A stretch of DNA of 64,000 nucleotides from Spirochaetia bacterium (lineage in GTDB: Bacteria; Spirochaetota; UBA4802; UBA5550): contig VFJS01000049.1 in the NCBI GenBank assembly GCA_009885955.1, positions 44,091-108,090 on the forward strand. Reading direction: 5' to 3'. Positions 37,239 to 46,791 of this stretch are shown one piece after another. Under the pieces are notes generated by a model. That model was not told the DNA's origin. It did not search any database and saw nothing but the letters and a program-made list of their open reading frames with translations. A program made the position numbers and the translations under genes. Numbering within the stretch: the first letter of the stretch is position 1; each line of letters opens with the position of its first letter.

Positions 37239-37485
37239 GAACATAACTCCCTATGGTATCTGGATTTATTTAAAAGAAAGGGAATACTTTCTAAACTATG
37301 ATGATTACCCCTTCTTCAAGGATGAGACTATACATTCAATTCAGAATGTTCAACTGCTCCACGGCTATCATCTGCATTGGCCTGATCTTGATGTGGATTT
37401 GGAGATAGATAATCTTGAAAATCCCGAAAGATATCCTCTGAAGTCAAATATATTGAAGAAAAGTGTTAGAAGTAAATCCGGTTGA
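37195..37485 (+). CDS. DUF2442 protein
   Basis: The core ISVENITPYGIWIYLKEREYFLNYDDYPFFKD ... IQNVQLLHGYHLHWPDLDVDLEIDNLENPERYPL is the DUF2442 pattern, with the HWPDLDVDL block. The ATG at 37195 has AGAGG upstream and lies within the end of the DUF4160 gene. The first ten residues (MKSLKHGKSI) are less conserved-looking, but no later start codon fits. It probably acts with DUF4160. It ends two bases from the converging M23 peptidase gene. Confidence 0.83.
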   Translation: MKSLKHGKSILISVENITPYGIWIYLKEREYFLNYDDYPFFKDETIHSIQNVQLLHGYHLHWPDLDVDLEIDNLENPERYPLKSNILKKSVRSKSG

Positions 37486-37487
37486 TC

Positions 37488-38549
37488 CTACTTTCCCGCG
37501 GTCTTGAGAAATGTATAGGGGTTCCGGTACTGGCCGTTCTGGATAATTTCAAAGTGGAGATGGGCGCCGGTGGATCTCCCGGTATTTCCTGAAAGCCCTA
37601 CATACTGCCCCTGTTTCACATACTGCCCGGGCCTCACATAGATTTTTGCAAGGTGGGCATAGAGGGACTTCACCCCGTTGGGATGGGACACGACAATGGC
37701 GTTCCCGTAGCCTCCCAGCCAGCCGGCATAGGTTACCTGACCATATTTCGTGGCCCTCACCTGCTCAAAGGATGCTTTTATGTCAATGCCCTGGTGAAAT
37801 TCCTTCTCATTCCAGTTATAGGGATTCCTCCTCCAACCATAACCGCCGGTAATAAACATGCTGTTTACCGGCCATAAATATCCGGGGAAGATATTCTGCG
37901 GCCGCGCGTCAGGGATGAATATGGTCTGCCCCACCGCTACAAAATCGGGATTCTTTATATCATTCTGGTCAATAATTTTCTGGGTTGAAACCTTATATTT
38001 TTCCGCCAGGGACGCAATCCTGTTCCCCTTCTCCATTTTATGGAGGATCCCTTCCTTATTAGGGATGATAAAAACCGTACCCTCGTGGATCAGGTCATAG
38101 GACTGGAGCTTGTTGCTGCCGCAGATAGTATCCATTGAGACACCGTACTTCTTGGCTATCTCGCTTAAATTCTCGCCTTTTTTTACTTTGTGCTGATGGA
38201 GAACCAGCGCCTTCCCCTCTTTCTGCGTTAAAAAATCAGTTTTAGCAGATTGGAGAAGGGCATTTTTTTTGTCGTTGTCTGACAGCGCGGGATTTGCATT
38301 AATTTCATCTTCAATGCTTTTTGATGATTCCCTGACGCCCATATTTTCCCTGGGGCTGCTGTAAAACCATACAAGTCCGATGATGCATATAATAACAGCG
38401 ATATAGGAACTTTTGATTGCAAACAGGCTGTTGAAGCGTATTGTTTTAAAATAAATCCTTTTCTGCCCGGCAAATACGAATAGAATTCCTTTCCTTAAAA
38501 ATGATATGGAAAATCTGCCGATTGAAAACTTTCTGGAGGATTTACTCAT
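37488..38549 (-). CDS. LysM/M23 murein endopeptidase, membrane-anchored
   Basis: The 353-residue protein has one transmembrane helix (about 44-62), two LysM peptidoglycan-binding repeats (about 119-163, HKVKKGENLSEIAKKYGVS; about 170-213) and a C-terminal M23 LytM-type domain (about 250-350). The zinc ligands show in FHQGIDI (H252, D256) and GAHLHFE. It should cut peptide cross-bridges in the periplasm. It ends the long minus-strand operon and follows bactofilin, a known pairing in which bactofilin scaffolds an M23 enzyme to shape the cell. Confidence 0.93.
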   Translation of the reverse strand: MSKSSRKFSIGRFSISFLRKGILFVFAGQKRIYFKTIRFNSLFAIKSSYIAVIICIIGLVWFYSSPRENMGVRESSKSIEDEINANPALSDNDKKNALLQSAKTDFLTQKEGKALVLHQHKVKKGENLSEIAKKYGVSMDTICGSNKLQSYDLIHEGTVFIIPNKEGILHKMEKGNRIASLAEKYKVSTQKIIDQNDIKNPDFVAVGQTIFIPDARPQNIFPGYLWPVNSMFITGGYGWRRNPYNWNEKEFHQGIDIKASFEQVRATKYGQVTYAGWLGGYGNAIVVSHPNGVKSLYAHLAKIYVRPGQYVKQGQYVGLSGNTGRSTGAHLHFEIIQNGQYRNPYTFLKTAGK

Positions 38550-38677
38550 GGGAAAACTCTTTCATTCTTTTTATTCATCAACATCATATTTTGCAAACAT
38601 TCAATGATATTATCGATATTTTTACACTATTTTTTAATATTAATATCCGGTTTAAACGCTTTTATTGATAATTCAGC

Positions 38678-39082
38678 CTATTTAGGGACATGTTTATGTA
38701 CAGTTCCGCTGAAGGAATCTTCAATCAGTTTTTTAGTATCCTTATTCTGCCCCCCGGTAATATTCACTTTCCCCAGGGATACAACACCGTTCTGGATCGT
38801 TAATAATGGAGTGGTGATGTCGCCGAGGATCTTTGCTGTTTCAAGAAGCCTTACCTCTTCGGAAGCCCTGATATTGCCGATGACAGTCCCTGCAATGACA
38901 ACAGATTTGGCAACAATGTCAGTTTTAACCTTGCCGGTCTCACCGACAACAAGTTCATTATCTGTCTTAATTTCCCCCTCAAACTTACCGTCTATCCTCA
39001 AAGATCCGCTGATATAGAATTTCCCCTCAAAAACAGAGCCGGTACCGATGGTGCTATTAATGCTGTCTCCCTTTGCTGCCAT
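38678..39082 (-). CDS. Bactofilin
   Basis: The 134-residue protein is a single bactofilin domain: NSTIGTGSVFEGKFYISGSLRIDGKFEGEIKTDNELVVGETGKVKTDIVAKSVVIAGTVIGNIRASEEVRLLETAKILGDITTPLLTIQNGV. This is the right-handed beta-helix that polymerises without nucleotide. In spirochaetes and Helicobacter, bactofilins help set cell shape with M23 peptidases, and such a gene follows here. N- and C-terminal tails are short, as usual. Confidence 0.93.
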   Translation of the reverse strand: MAAKGDSINSTIGTGSVFEGKFYISGSLRIDGKFEGEIKTDNELVVGETGKVKTDIVAKSVVIAGTVIGNIRASEEVRLLETAKILGDITTPLLTIQNGVVSLGKVNITGGQNKDTKKLIEDSFSGTVHKHVPK

Positions 39083-39130
39083 TATGTTACCCCGTCATAG
39101 ATACAATATTTTACTATTCGCCAAGAATTC

Positions 39131-40390
39131 TTACAGTTCAAGGTTCAACTTTGTATAATCATACCCGTTAAGTTTTCCCACGGATATAAGAGAAAACTTT
39201 TTATTTTCGAAAATATTTTTAGTTATTCTGTAAAAATCGTCAAGCGTAATACTGTTCAGTTCACTAATTATTTCATCAAAACTGATAATCTTTCCATAGG
39301 TCATTTCATTTTTCGCCAGCTGCCCCATCCTCACCTCAGTGCTTTCATAACTCAGCGCCAGGTTCCCCTTGATATAGGTCTTTGAATCGTCGAGCTCTTC
39401 TGTGAGGATTCCGGCTTTCAGTATCGTCCTGCACTCTTCCATGATGAGCTCCACGGCCTGTTCAAATTTATCAGGCGACGTGGCGCAGTAAATCCCGAAT
39501 ATTCCATTGTCGCTGTAGGAGGAGTGAAATGAATATATTGAATAGCTTATTCCCTTCTTTTCCCTGATGTTCTGAAAAAGCCTGGAAGACATGTTGCCGC
39601 CCAGTATGGTGCTCATGCAGTAGAGGGCCCACCTGTTGTCGTCATTTCTCTTTATCCCCTCAGTTCCCAGGCAGAAATGGATCTGCTCCAGGTCTCTTTC
39701 AATGTGGTTGTGATACAATCTCTTAGGCTGGGGATAATGTAACCCGGCCTTTTGGCCCCGGTCACTTTTTTTATTGAAATACCTGTCTATGAGTTTCCTG
39801 GTGTCGTCAAGGTTGAACGCGCCGGCAATGACAAATATGGAATTGTTTTCCCGGTAATTTTCATTGTAGAAATTGACGACGCTTTCCCTGGTTGAACCGG
39901 ATATGCCTTCGATGGTCCCGAGTATCGAGTGGCTCAGGGGATGGCCGTCCAGCATACTCTCCACAAAAATATCATGGATGAATTCATCCGGCGTATCTTC
40001 ATACATCCTGATCTCTTCAATGATGACATTTTTCTCTCTCCCCAGCTCTTCAGGGTCAAAGACTGAATTGGCGTACATGTCCGCGAGAATTTTAATGGCG
40101 AGCTCAAGATAATCGGAGACCACATTTATATAGTAACAGGTATATTCCCTGTTTGTAGCGGCATTGTGCTGCCCGCCTACCCTGTCAATCTCCCTGGCAA
40201 TGTCCTTTGCCGACATGGCGGCCGTGCCCTTGAACAGCATGTGCTCAACAAAGTGGGCATAGCCGTATTCACTGGCCTTTTCATCGCGGGAACCTGAATT
40301 TATCCAGAGGCCCGCGGAAATAGAGGCCACCTCTTTCATAGGTTCCAGCATGATAATCAGGCCGTTTTCATTTACATATTTTTCTGCCAT
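39131..40390 (-). CDS. M16 (insulinase-type) zinc protease
   Basis: The inverted zinc motif HFVEHMLFKGT (HxxEH) stands near residue 47, followed by the family's NAATNREYTCYYI and the distal Glu region. The 419-residue length equals one pitrilysin/processing-peptidase subunit with two homologous halves. The ATG follows the pnp stop directly, so it is part of the operon; a pnp-M16 pair is common in bacteria. Substrate is unknown. Confidence 0.92.
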   Translation of the reverse strand: MAEKYVNENGLIIMLEPMKEVASISAGLWINSGSRDEKASEYGYAHFVEHMLFKGTAAMSAKDIAREIDRVGGQHNAATNREYTCYYINVVSDYLELAIKILADMYANSVFDPEELGREKNVIIEEIRMYEDTPDEFIHDIFVESMLDGHPLSHSILGTIEGISGSTRESVVNFYNENYRENNSIFVIAGAFNLDDTRKLIDRYFNKKSDRGQKAGLHYPQPKRLYHNHIERDLEQIHFCLGTEGIKRNDDNRWALYCMSTILGGNMSSRLFQNIREKKGISYSIYSFHSSYSDNGIFGIYCATSPDKFEQAVELIMEECRTILKAGILTEELDDSKTYIKGNLALSYESTEVRMGQLAKNEMTYGKIISFDEIISELNSITLDDFYRITKNIFENKKFSLISVGKLNGYDYTKLNLEL

Positions 40391-42472
40391 CTACTGCCGT
40401 TTCATGGCTTCCTTTCTGCTCAGGTCTATTCTCCCCTGCTTGTCAATATTTATGACCTTCACATTGACCTTGTCCCCGACATTCAATACATCGGTGACAT
40501 GCCTTACACGCTCGAAATCAAGGTTTGATATATGGATAAGCCCCTCTTTTTGAGGAATAATCTCCACGAAGGCGCCGAACTCCACAATCTTCTTCACCGT
40601 GCCCTCGTATATCCTTCCAACTTCAATCTCTTCTGTGATCATATTTATATATTTGATGGCCTTGTTTATCGATTCATCGTTATCTGCATATATTGTGACC
40701 TGGCCTGTATCCTCTATATTTATGCGTGCCCCGGTATCCTCAACGATCCTCTTTATCACCTTCCCGCCGGGTCCAATAACCTCGCCAATCTTTTCAGGGA
40801 CAACAAACAGAATATGAATCTTAGGCGCATAGGGCGATATGTTCTTCCTCGGTTCTGCGATTGCCTTCTTCATTTCCCCGAGGATATGGAGCCTCCCCTC
40901 TTTTGCCTGCTGAAGGGCGTTCTTCATTATTTCAATGGTAATCCCCTCGATTTTAATATCAAGCTGAAAGGCAGTAATGCCGTCCTTTGTACCGGCCACC
41001 TTGAAATCCATGTCGCCAAGATGATCCTCAATGCCCATAATATCGCTCAGAATGCTGTACCTGTCTCCTTCCTTTATGAGGCCCATGGCTATGCCGGCTA
41101 CGGCATCTTTTAGAGGCACTCCGGCATCAAACATTGCAAGCGAACCGGAACAGACCGATGCCATGGATGATGACCCGTTGGACTCCAGGATCTCAGACAC
41201 CTGGCGTATTGTATAGGGGAACGTGGTCGTCTCAGGGAGGACATATTCAAGGGCCCTCTCTGCAAGCATCCCGTGCCCTATCTCCCTGCGGCCGGTGCCG
41301 CCCACCCTTCCGGTTTCGCCTACGGAAAAAGGCGGGAAATTGTAATGGAGCATGAAAGCTTTTTTTGTCTCGCCTTCGATATAATCGAGCCTCTGTACTT
41401 CATTTATCATGCCCAGTGTTGTAACCCCGAGGCTCTGTGTCTCACCCCTTGTGAATACAGCGGAGCCATGGGTTCTTTTCAAAAATCCCACGTTTATGTC
41501 AATGGGCCGTATATCCTTCAGGCCGCGGCCATCAGCCCTTAAGCCGTCGTCGAGGATCCTGCCCCTCAATAATCCGGCATCTATGTCATTCAGTATTTCA
41601 CCGATGATCCCCTTGGAATCGGGATACTCCCCGCCGAACTCCGCAACCCCTTTTTCTATGATTGCATTGAAGGCGTCTTCCCGGTCCTTCTTTTTCATGA
41701 GATCTTTCAGTTTTTTTATTTCATCATAAAACCTTCCCTTCAGCTTCCCTTCCAGCTCGGAATTGGAATGCCTTGGAGTATAGGTCATGAGCGGCTTTTT
41801 CGCAGCCTTCATCAGCTCTTCCTGGGTATCGCAGATCTTTTTGATATTCTCATGCGCGATTTCCACGGCCTGAATCACGTCCTCCTCGGAAATATTTTTT
41901 GACGAACCCTCGATCATTGTCACTGCTTTCCTTGTGCCGGCCACGACGAGGTCAATGTCGCTCAGCTTTGATTCGCTGAACGTGGGATTCACTATCCAGC
42001 TGCCGTTTACCCTGCCGATGCGGACAGCGCCCACAGGCCCGTTGAACGGTATACAGGAAACGCAGAGCGCAGCGGATGCGGCGTTTATGGCAACAATGTC
42101 CTGCTGATTCTCCTTGTCCACTGCCCACACATACAGAATTATCTGCACTTCATTTATTAAATCTTTCGGGAATAACGGACGCAGGGGCCTGTCGGTAATT
42201 CTGCAGTTGAGTGTCTCCCTGTCGCTCGGCCTGGACTCTCTCTTAATAAATCCGCCGGGTATCTTTCCGCCGGCATAGGACATCTCCCGGTATTCCACGG
42301 TAAGAGGGAAAAAATCCTGCCCCTCCCTTACAGATCTCGATGCAACCACAGAAGCGAAAACAACCGTCTCGCCGTATGTTGCAACAACTGAACCATCAGC
42401 CTGTTTTGCCAGGTAGCCTGTATTGAAATTCAGTTTTTCCTTTCCTATAATCAAATTGTAATCTATACTCAT
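40391..42472 (-). CDS. pnp: Polyribonucleotide nucleotidyltransferase (PNPase)
   Basis: At 693 residues it has two RNase PH domains, a KH domain (IGEVIGPGGKVIKRIVEDTGARINIED) and an S1 domain (GRIYEGTVKKIVEFGAFVEIIPQKEGLIHISNL). Active-site blocks such as ERALEYVLP, NGSSSMASVCSGSLA and SDIMGIEDHLGDMDFKVAGT are intact. It degrades RNA from the 3' end with phosphate. A 229-base gap separates it from rpsO, the place where an RNase III-processed leader is found in other bacteria. AGGGGA precedes the ATG. Confidence 0.97.
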   Translation of the reverse strand: MSIDYNLIIGKEKLNFNTGYLAKQADGSVVATYGETVVFASVVASRSVREGQDFFPLTVEYREMSYAGGKIPGGFIKRESRPSDRETLNCRITDRPLRPLFPKDLINEVQIILYVWAVDKENQQDIVAINAASAALCVSCIPFNGPVGAVRIGRVNGSWIVNPTFSESKLSDIDLVVAGTRKAVTMIEGSSKNISEEDVIQAVEIAHENIKKICDTQEELMKAAKKPLMTYTPRHSNSELEGKLKGRFYDEIKKLKDLMKKKDREDAFNAIIEKGVAEFGGEYPDSKGIIGEILNDIDAGLLRGRILDDGLRADGRGLKDIRPIDINVGFLKRTHGSAVFTRGETQSLGVTTLGMINEVQRLDYIEGETKKAFMLHYNFPPFSVGETGRVGGTGRREIGHGMLAERALEYVLPETTTFPYTIRQVSEILESNGSSSMASVCSGSLAMFDAGVPLKDAVAGIAMGLIKEGDRYSILSDIMGIEDHLGDMDFKVAGTKDGITAFQLDIKIEGITIEIMKNALQQAKEGRLHILGEMKKAIAEPRKNISPYAPKIHILFVVPEKIGEVIGPGGKVIKRIVEDTGARINIEDTGQVTIYADNDESINKAIKYINMITEEIEVGRIYEGTVKKIVEFGAFVEIIPQKEGLIHISNLDFERVRHVTDVLNVGDKVNVKVINIDKQGRIDLSRKEAMKRQ

Positions 42473-42701
42473 AAAGCTTTCCCCTTTTAATAATAACTAT
42501 GTGTAACAATTTCAAGCCGTAAATCGACATGCATATGGCCAGCCATACATATATTGCCATTATATGCATTATACGTATGTTAATATAAGCTGAGCCTTAA
42601 CATGTTTTAATTCAAGAAGCATCAAGAGTCATTTCACAGGAACCCGATAAACAGGAATCCGGCGGCTTTGAATATGTTACATGCTGCAGATCTATTGATC
42701 T

Positions 42702-42959
42702 TTATCTCCTGAGCCCGAGTGACTGTATCAAATTCCTGTATCTTGTTATATCCGTTTTCTTCAGATATGTCAAATGACGTCTCCTCTGGCCGACCATTTT
42801 TAAAAGACCCCTTCTTGAATGATGATCTTTTGCGTGACCCTTAAAATGTTCTGTCAAATTATTGATTCTTTCAGTCAATAATGCCACTTGAACTTCAGGT
42901 GAACCTGTATCGGTTTCATTTTTCCTGTATTTTTCAATTGTCTCTTTCTTGTTGATCAT
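42702..42959 (-). CDS. rpsO: 30S ribosomal protein S15
   Basis: The 85-residue protein shows the S15 signature [51 protein letters not shown]. It binds the central domain of 16S rRNA. The order truB-rpsO-pnp is the classical one. It is slightly shorter than E. coli S15 at the N terminus. Confidence 0.97.
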   Translation of the reverse strand: MINKKETIEKYRKNETDTGSPEVQVALLTERINNLTEHFKGHAKDHHSRRGLLKMVGQRRRHLTYLKKTDITRYRNLIQSLGLRR

Positions 42960-43020
42960 AATGCGCCTTTATTCCTCCTGTTAGGTAATTGAATTTTCAA
43001 ATTTAATTATATTCTCATTC

Positions 43021-43971
43021 TCAACAATTTTTGTTAAAAATATTAAGATATTTTACATTCCATTGAATAAAATTTATTTCAGCCAGTGCAAGAATGTTCC
43101 TGCTTTTATCCATGATAATAGATAAATTGCCGTTCAAACTATTAATCTCAATTACATCCTCTTTCCTGAAATAGGCGCCGTTAATTATCCTGAATATGAC
43201 ACTGTCGTTCACGGTTATTGAGCTGAAACCCTTTAATGCATCTTCCGGGTTCACCATGAAATCCTTTTCTGTTTCCCTGCCTTCTATTCTATCTTTTACG
43301 TCTTCAAGTGATGCGGCATTTTCAATGGAAAAAATACCCGATGAAATTCTTCTCAGGGCCGCAAGATGGGCGCCGCATTTTAATATTGAACCTATGTCCC
43401 TGGCCAGCGCCCGTATATATGTCCCCTTAGAGCAGTGTACCGAAATTGTCAAATCCCCGGTCTCACTGTTATAACTTTCAAATAGTATGCTGTAAATCTC
43501 TATCTCCCTGGCCTTGAGATCAACACTTTTCCCTCTCCGGACAAGGTCAGAAGCCCTCTTACCGTTAATCTTCAGCGATGAATAATCGGGAGGGATTTGC
43601 ATGAACCTCCCGGTAAATTTCGATAATGCCTGGTTTATACCCTCAAGTGTTATCCCGTCAATGGGGAGTATTTCAGTGACATTCCCTTCCATATCGCATG
43701 TATCCGTGGAAACGCCAAGCTTAATAACACCGTGGTATCTCTTATCGTTTTCAAGAAAAAAACGGGTAAACTTTGTTGCAAACCCGGTACATATCACAAG
43801 CAGCCCCGAGGCAAATTTATCCAGTGTCCCTGAATGGCCCACTTTATCCACACCAGCCATCCTTCTTACTGCGGCAACAGCATGAAATGAAGTTAATCCC
43901 GGAGGTTTATCAATCAGGAGCACCGAATTATTCAAAATTTTAGCATCCACAGCCAGGCAGTTTTCAATCAT
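43021..43971 (-). CDS. truB: tRNA pseudouridine(55) synthase
   Basis: The start LLIDKPPGLTSFHAVAAVRRM and the catalytic block KVGHSGTLDKFASGLLVICTG (Asp) identify TruB; CSKGTYIRALARDIG is the third signature. It makes pseudouridine in the T-loop of tRNAs. The ATG overlaps the rbfA stop by 8 bases. The C-terminal tail after VNPEDALKGFSSI is a short PUA-like region. Confidence 0.95.
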   Translation of the reverse strand: MIENCLAVDAKILNNSVLLIDKPPGLTSFHAVAAVRRMAGVDKVGHSGTLDKFASGLLVICTGFATKFTRFFLENDKRYHGVIKLGVSTDTCDMEGNVTEILPIDGITLEGINQALSKFTGRFMQIPPDYSSLKINGKRASDLVRRGKSVDLKAREIEIYSILFESYNSETGDLTISVHCSKGTYIRALARDIGSILKCGAHLAALRRISSGIFSIENAASLEDVKDRIEGRETEKDFMVNPEDALKGFSSITVNDSVIFRIINGAYFRKEDVIEINSLNGNLSIIMDKSRNILALAEINFIQWNVKYLNIFNKNC

Positions 43972-44350
43972 CCCCGTTCACTTCATGATCAACAGAATTT
44001 TCCTTATCATCTTTTTTAACCAGGCCTTCAAGAAAAGCGACCATCTCTACCCCGTCAGCAATAGATGAATCGAGAAAAAACTCCACAATCGGGGTAATCC
44101 TTATACTCAATGCCTTTCCAACCCTGTGCTGGATAAATCCCGCGGCCGATCTTAATCCATCCATGGATTTTTTCTCAATTTTTCCGTCTCCAATTACTGA
44201 GATACCGATCCGCGCATATTTTTTATCACTGCTCAACGTAACACCGGTAACCGTTACAAAACCAATCCTGGGATCCTTTATCTCTTTCAGGATTAAATCG
44301 GATACGATTCTCTTTATTAATTCCTCAAGTTTTTCTTTTCTATGTGACAT
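43964..44350 (-). CDS. rbfA: Ribosome-binding factor A
   Basis: The 128-residue protein has the RbfA KH-like fold pattern: LEELIKRIVSDLILKEIKDPRIGFVTVTGVTLSSDKKYARIGISV and LRSAAGFIQHRVGKALSIRITPIVEFFLDSSIADG. It matures the 30S subunit and helps in cold. It sits between infB and truB as expected. The C-terminal tail is acidic. Confidence 0.95.
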   Translation of the reverse strand: MSHRKEKLEELIKRIVSDLILKEIKDPRIGFVTVTGVTLSSDKKYARIGISVIGDGKIEKKSMDGLRSAAGFIQHRVGKALSIRITPIVEFFLDSSIADGVEMVAFLEGLVKKDDKENSVDHEVNGDD

Positions 44351-44386
44351 AGGCGCTGAATATCAAATGAAACTTATTTTCGCTGA

Positions 44387-46759
44387 TTATAAGTTCTTTT
44401 TAATCTCCTTCAAAACGAAGGATTCAAATTTATCTCCAAGCTGAATGTCATTAAAATCGGGAAACATGAAGCCGAAATCCTGCCCTGCTACAACCTCCGA
44501 GACATCATCCTTGTATCTCTTCAGTGTCTTGATATCGCCCTGGTGAATAACAACTCCTTCACGGATAACCCTGACTTTAGATTTACTCCCTATTTTGCCG
44601 GACAGGAGGACTGCCCCGGCCGCGTTACCGACCTTGGATATTTTGAAGACTTCCTTCACTTCGCCCGATCCCTGCAGTTCTTCCTTGAATACCGGCTTCA
44701 GCATTCCCTGCATGGCGGCCTTCACATCATCTGTGGCTTCAAAAATTATATTATAGAATTTAATGGAAACATTCTCTTTTTCAGCGAGATCCGCCACCTT
44801 CCCGGTGGGCCTTACATGGTATCCGATGATAAGCGCATTTGATGCTGAGGCAAGCATTACATCGGAATCATTAATATTGCCTGTACCTATATGGATAACC
44901 TTCACTCTGATTTCATCACTGGAAAGGTTTTCCAGGGACTCTTTAAGAGCCTGCGCGGAACCGTCAACATCGGCCTTCACTATGACACGGAAATCCTGAA
45001 TTTCACCTTCACGAATCATGTCGTTAAGGGATTCCAGTGTTACCTTCCTTACCTTCTTAGCCGACTCAATCCTCTTATATTCAAGCCTTTTCTGGGATAT
45101 CTGCCTTGAAAATTTTTCAGACTCTACTCCCTCAAAGGGATCACCGGCTTCAGGAACTCCCGATATGCCCAGAACCTCAACCGGTGTTGATGGACCGGCT
45201 TCTGTAATAGAATCCCCCTGGTCATTGAACATAGCCCTGACCTTGCCATGATAAATGCCGGCTACAAAGGGATCCCCTATTCTCAAGGTTCCGTCCTGGA
45301 CGAGTATGGTGGTTACGGGCCCCCGCCCAATGTCAAGCTTTGCCTCAAGGACAGTGCCTTTGGCTCTTTTTTTCGGGTTTGATTTAAGTTCAAGCATCTC
45401 TGTCTGTATAAGAATGAGGTCCAGGAGCTCTTCAATGTTAGTCCCCTGTTTCGCGCTGATTTCGGCATACAGTGTTGTACCGCCCCATTCCTCAGGGGAA
45501 AGTCCGTAATTGGCCAGCTCCTGCCGAACTTTCGCGGGATTGGCGCTGGGGACATCTATCTTGTTTATTGCAACGATTATGGGGACTTCTGCATCCTTGG
45601 CATGGTCAATTGCCTCGATTGTCTGAGGCATAACGCCGTCATCCGCGGCAACAACGAGTATTACTATATCGGTTACCTTTGCCCCGCGCGCCCTCATGGT
45701 TGTAAATGCCGCATGGCCCGGAGTATCGAGAAAAGTTATTTTTTTATCCTTCACCGGGACCATATATGCGCCTATGTGCTGGGTTATACCGCCGTGCTCC
45801 TGGGCGATAACATTGGTCTTCCTTATGGTGTCGAGGAGTCTTGTTTTCCCATGATCAACATGGCCCATGACAGTGACTACCGGAGGAGCTGAAACATAAT
45901 CCTCCTTGTTGTCCACTTCGTCATCATGGTTAATGACAGTTTCATCATACAGTGATACAATCTTTACCGCTGTATTATATTCTGCGGCAAGTATTTCCAC
46001 GGTATCCATTTCAAGGGCCTGATTTATTGCCACCATCTCTCCAAGCTTCATGAGCCTGGCAATAACATCGCTTGCCTTGATATTCATTTTTCTGGCAAGC
46101 TCTCCTACGGTTATTCCCTCGGTTATTGTTATTTCTCCCGGTGTGACAATTTCTCTCTTCTGGGAGACAATCGGTTTTTTTCTTATTGATAATGTTTTTT
46201 CAGCCCATTTCTCTTTTATATATTTCTTTTTATCTTCCTTCTCCTTGTCCTTGCCCTTCTTCCTTTTCTTCGACGGGTCTGTCTTTTCAACTGCTTCAGG
46301 AGCGGCCTTTACATCGGTAATCTTCAGAATTGATTTGTCTTCAGCAGGCTTTGCAGCAAATTCCTTCGGCCTGACAAGGGGTTTACCATCCCTGTCCCTT
46401 GGAGGATAGGGCCTTCTGCTATTATCGGTGACAGGTTTCTTCAGAAACTTGGATTTTTCCGGACTTACAACAGGGGGATGCTCCTTCTCGATTTTAACAT
46501 GCTCGCCGCTTCTTATATCTTTTATCTCCTTGGAGATATTTACCTTTCTCTTTAATTTAATCTTGTTTCCGAGCTTACTTTTTTCAACCTTCTGGATTTT
46601 CTTAATCTTCAATACTTCAATCTTCTTGTCCAGGAGAAAGAGATCCTGGTCTGTCAGCACAGTATCTCCGCTTTCACAGTTGATTCCAAGATCCTTGCAG
46701 ACCTCCAGGAGGTCCTGCATGGTTATATGATTCTTTGTTGCTATGTCTAAAGCCTTCAT
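44387..46759 (-). CDS. infB: Translation initiation factor IF-2
   Basis: The 790-residue protein has a charged variable N-terminal half ([22 protein letters not shown]) and a canonical GTPase core: [15 protein letters not shown] (G1), GITQHIGAY (G2), [11 protein letters not shown] (G3) and VAINKID (G4). EF-Tu-like and C-terminal domains that hold fMet-tRNA follow. An IF2_N block with [26 protein letters not shown] precedes the GTPase. AAGGA lies before the ATG at 46759. It follows nusA by 32 bases. Confidence 0.97.
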   Translation of the reverse strand: MKALDIATKNHITMQDLLEVCKDLGINCESGDTVLTDQDLFLLDKKIEVLKIKKIQKVEKSKLGNKIKLKRKVNISKEIKDIRSGEHVKIEKEHPPVVSPEKSKFLKKPVTDNSRRPYPPRDRDGKPLVRPKEFAAKPAEDKSILKITDVKAAPEAVEKTDPSKKRKKGKDKEKEDKKKYIKEKWAEKTLSIRKKPIVSQKREIVTPGEITITEGITVGELARKMNIKASDVIARLMKLGEMVAINQALEMDTVEILAAEYNTAVKIVSLYDETVINHDDEVDNKEDYVSAPPVVTVMGHVDHGKTRLLDTIRKTNVIAQEHGGITQHIGAYMVPVKDKKITFLDTPGHAAFTTMRARGAKVTDIVILVVAADDGVMPQTIEAIDHAKDAEVPIIVAINKIDVPSANPAKVRQELANYGLSPEEWGGTTLYAEISAKQGTNIEELLDLILIQTEMLELKSNPKKRAKGTVLEAKLDIGRGPVTTILVQDGTLRIGDPFVAGIYHGKVRAMFNDQGDSITEAGPSTPVEVLGISGVPEAGDPFEGVESEKFSRQISQKRLEYKRIESAKKVRKVTLESLNDMIREGEIQDFRVIVKADVDGSAQALKESLENLSSDEIRVKVIHIGTGNINDSDVMLASASNALIIGYHVRPTGKVADLAEKENVSIKFYNIIFEATDDVKAAMQGMLKPVFKEELQGSGEVKEVFKISKVGNAAGAVLLSGKIGSKSKVRVIREGVVIHQGDIKTLKRYKDDVSEVVAGQDFGFMFPDFNDIQLGDKFESFVLKEIKKNL

Positions 46760-46791
46760 GCAAATCCTTAATTTAAATATTTATAATATTA

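Noticed and set aside
42473-42701. RNase III-type leader hairpin before pnp
   Set aside because: The gap is suggestive, but I could not find a long enough stem to support it.
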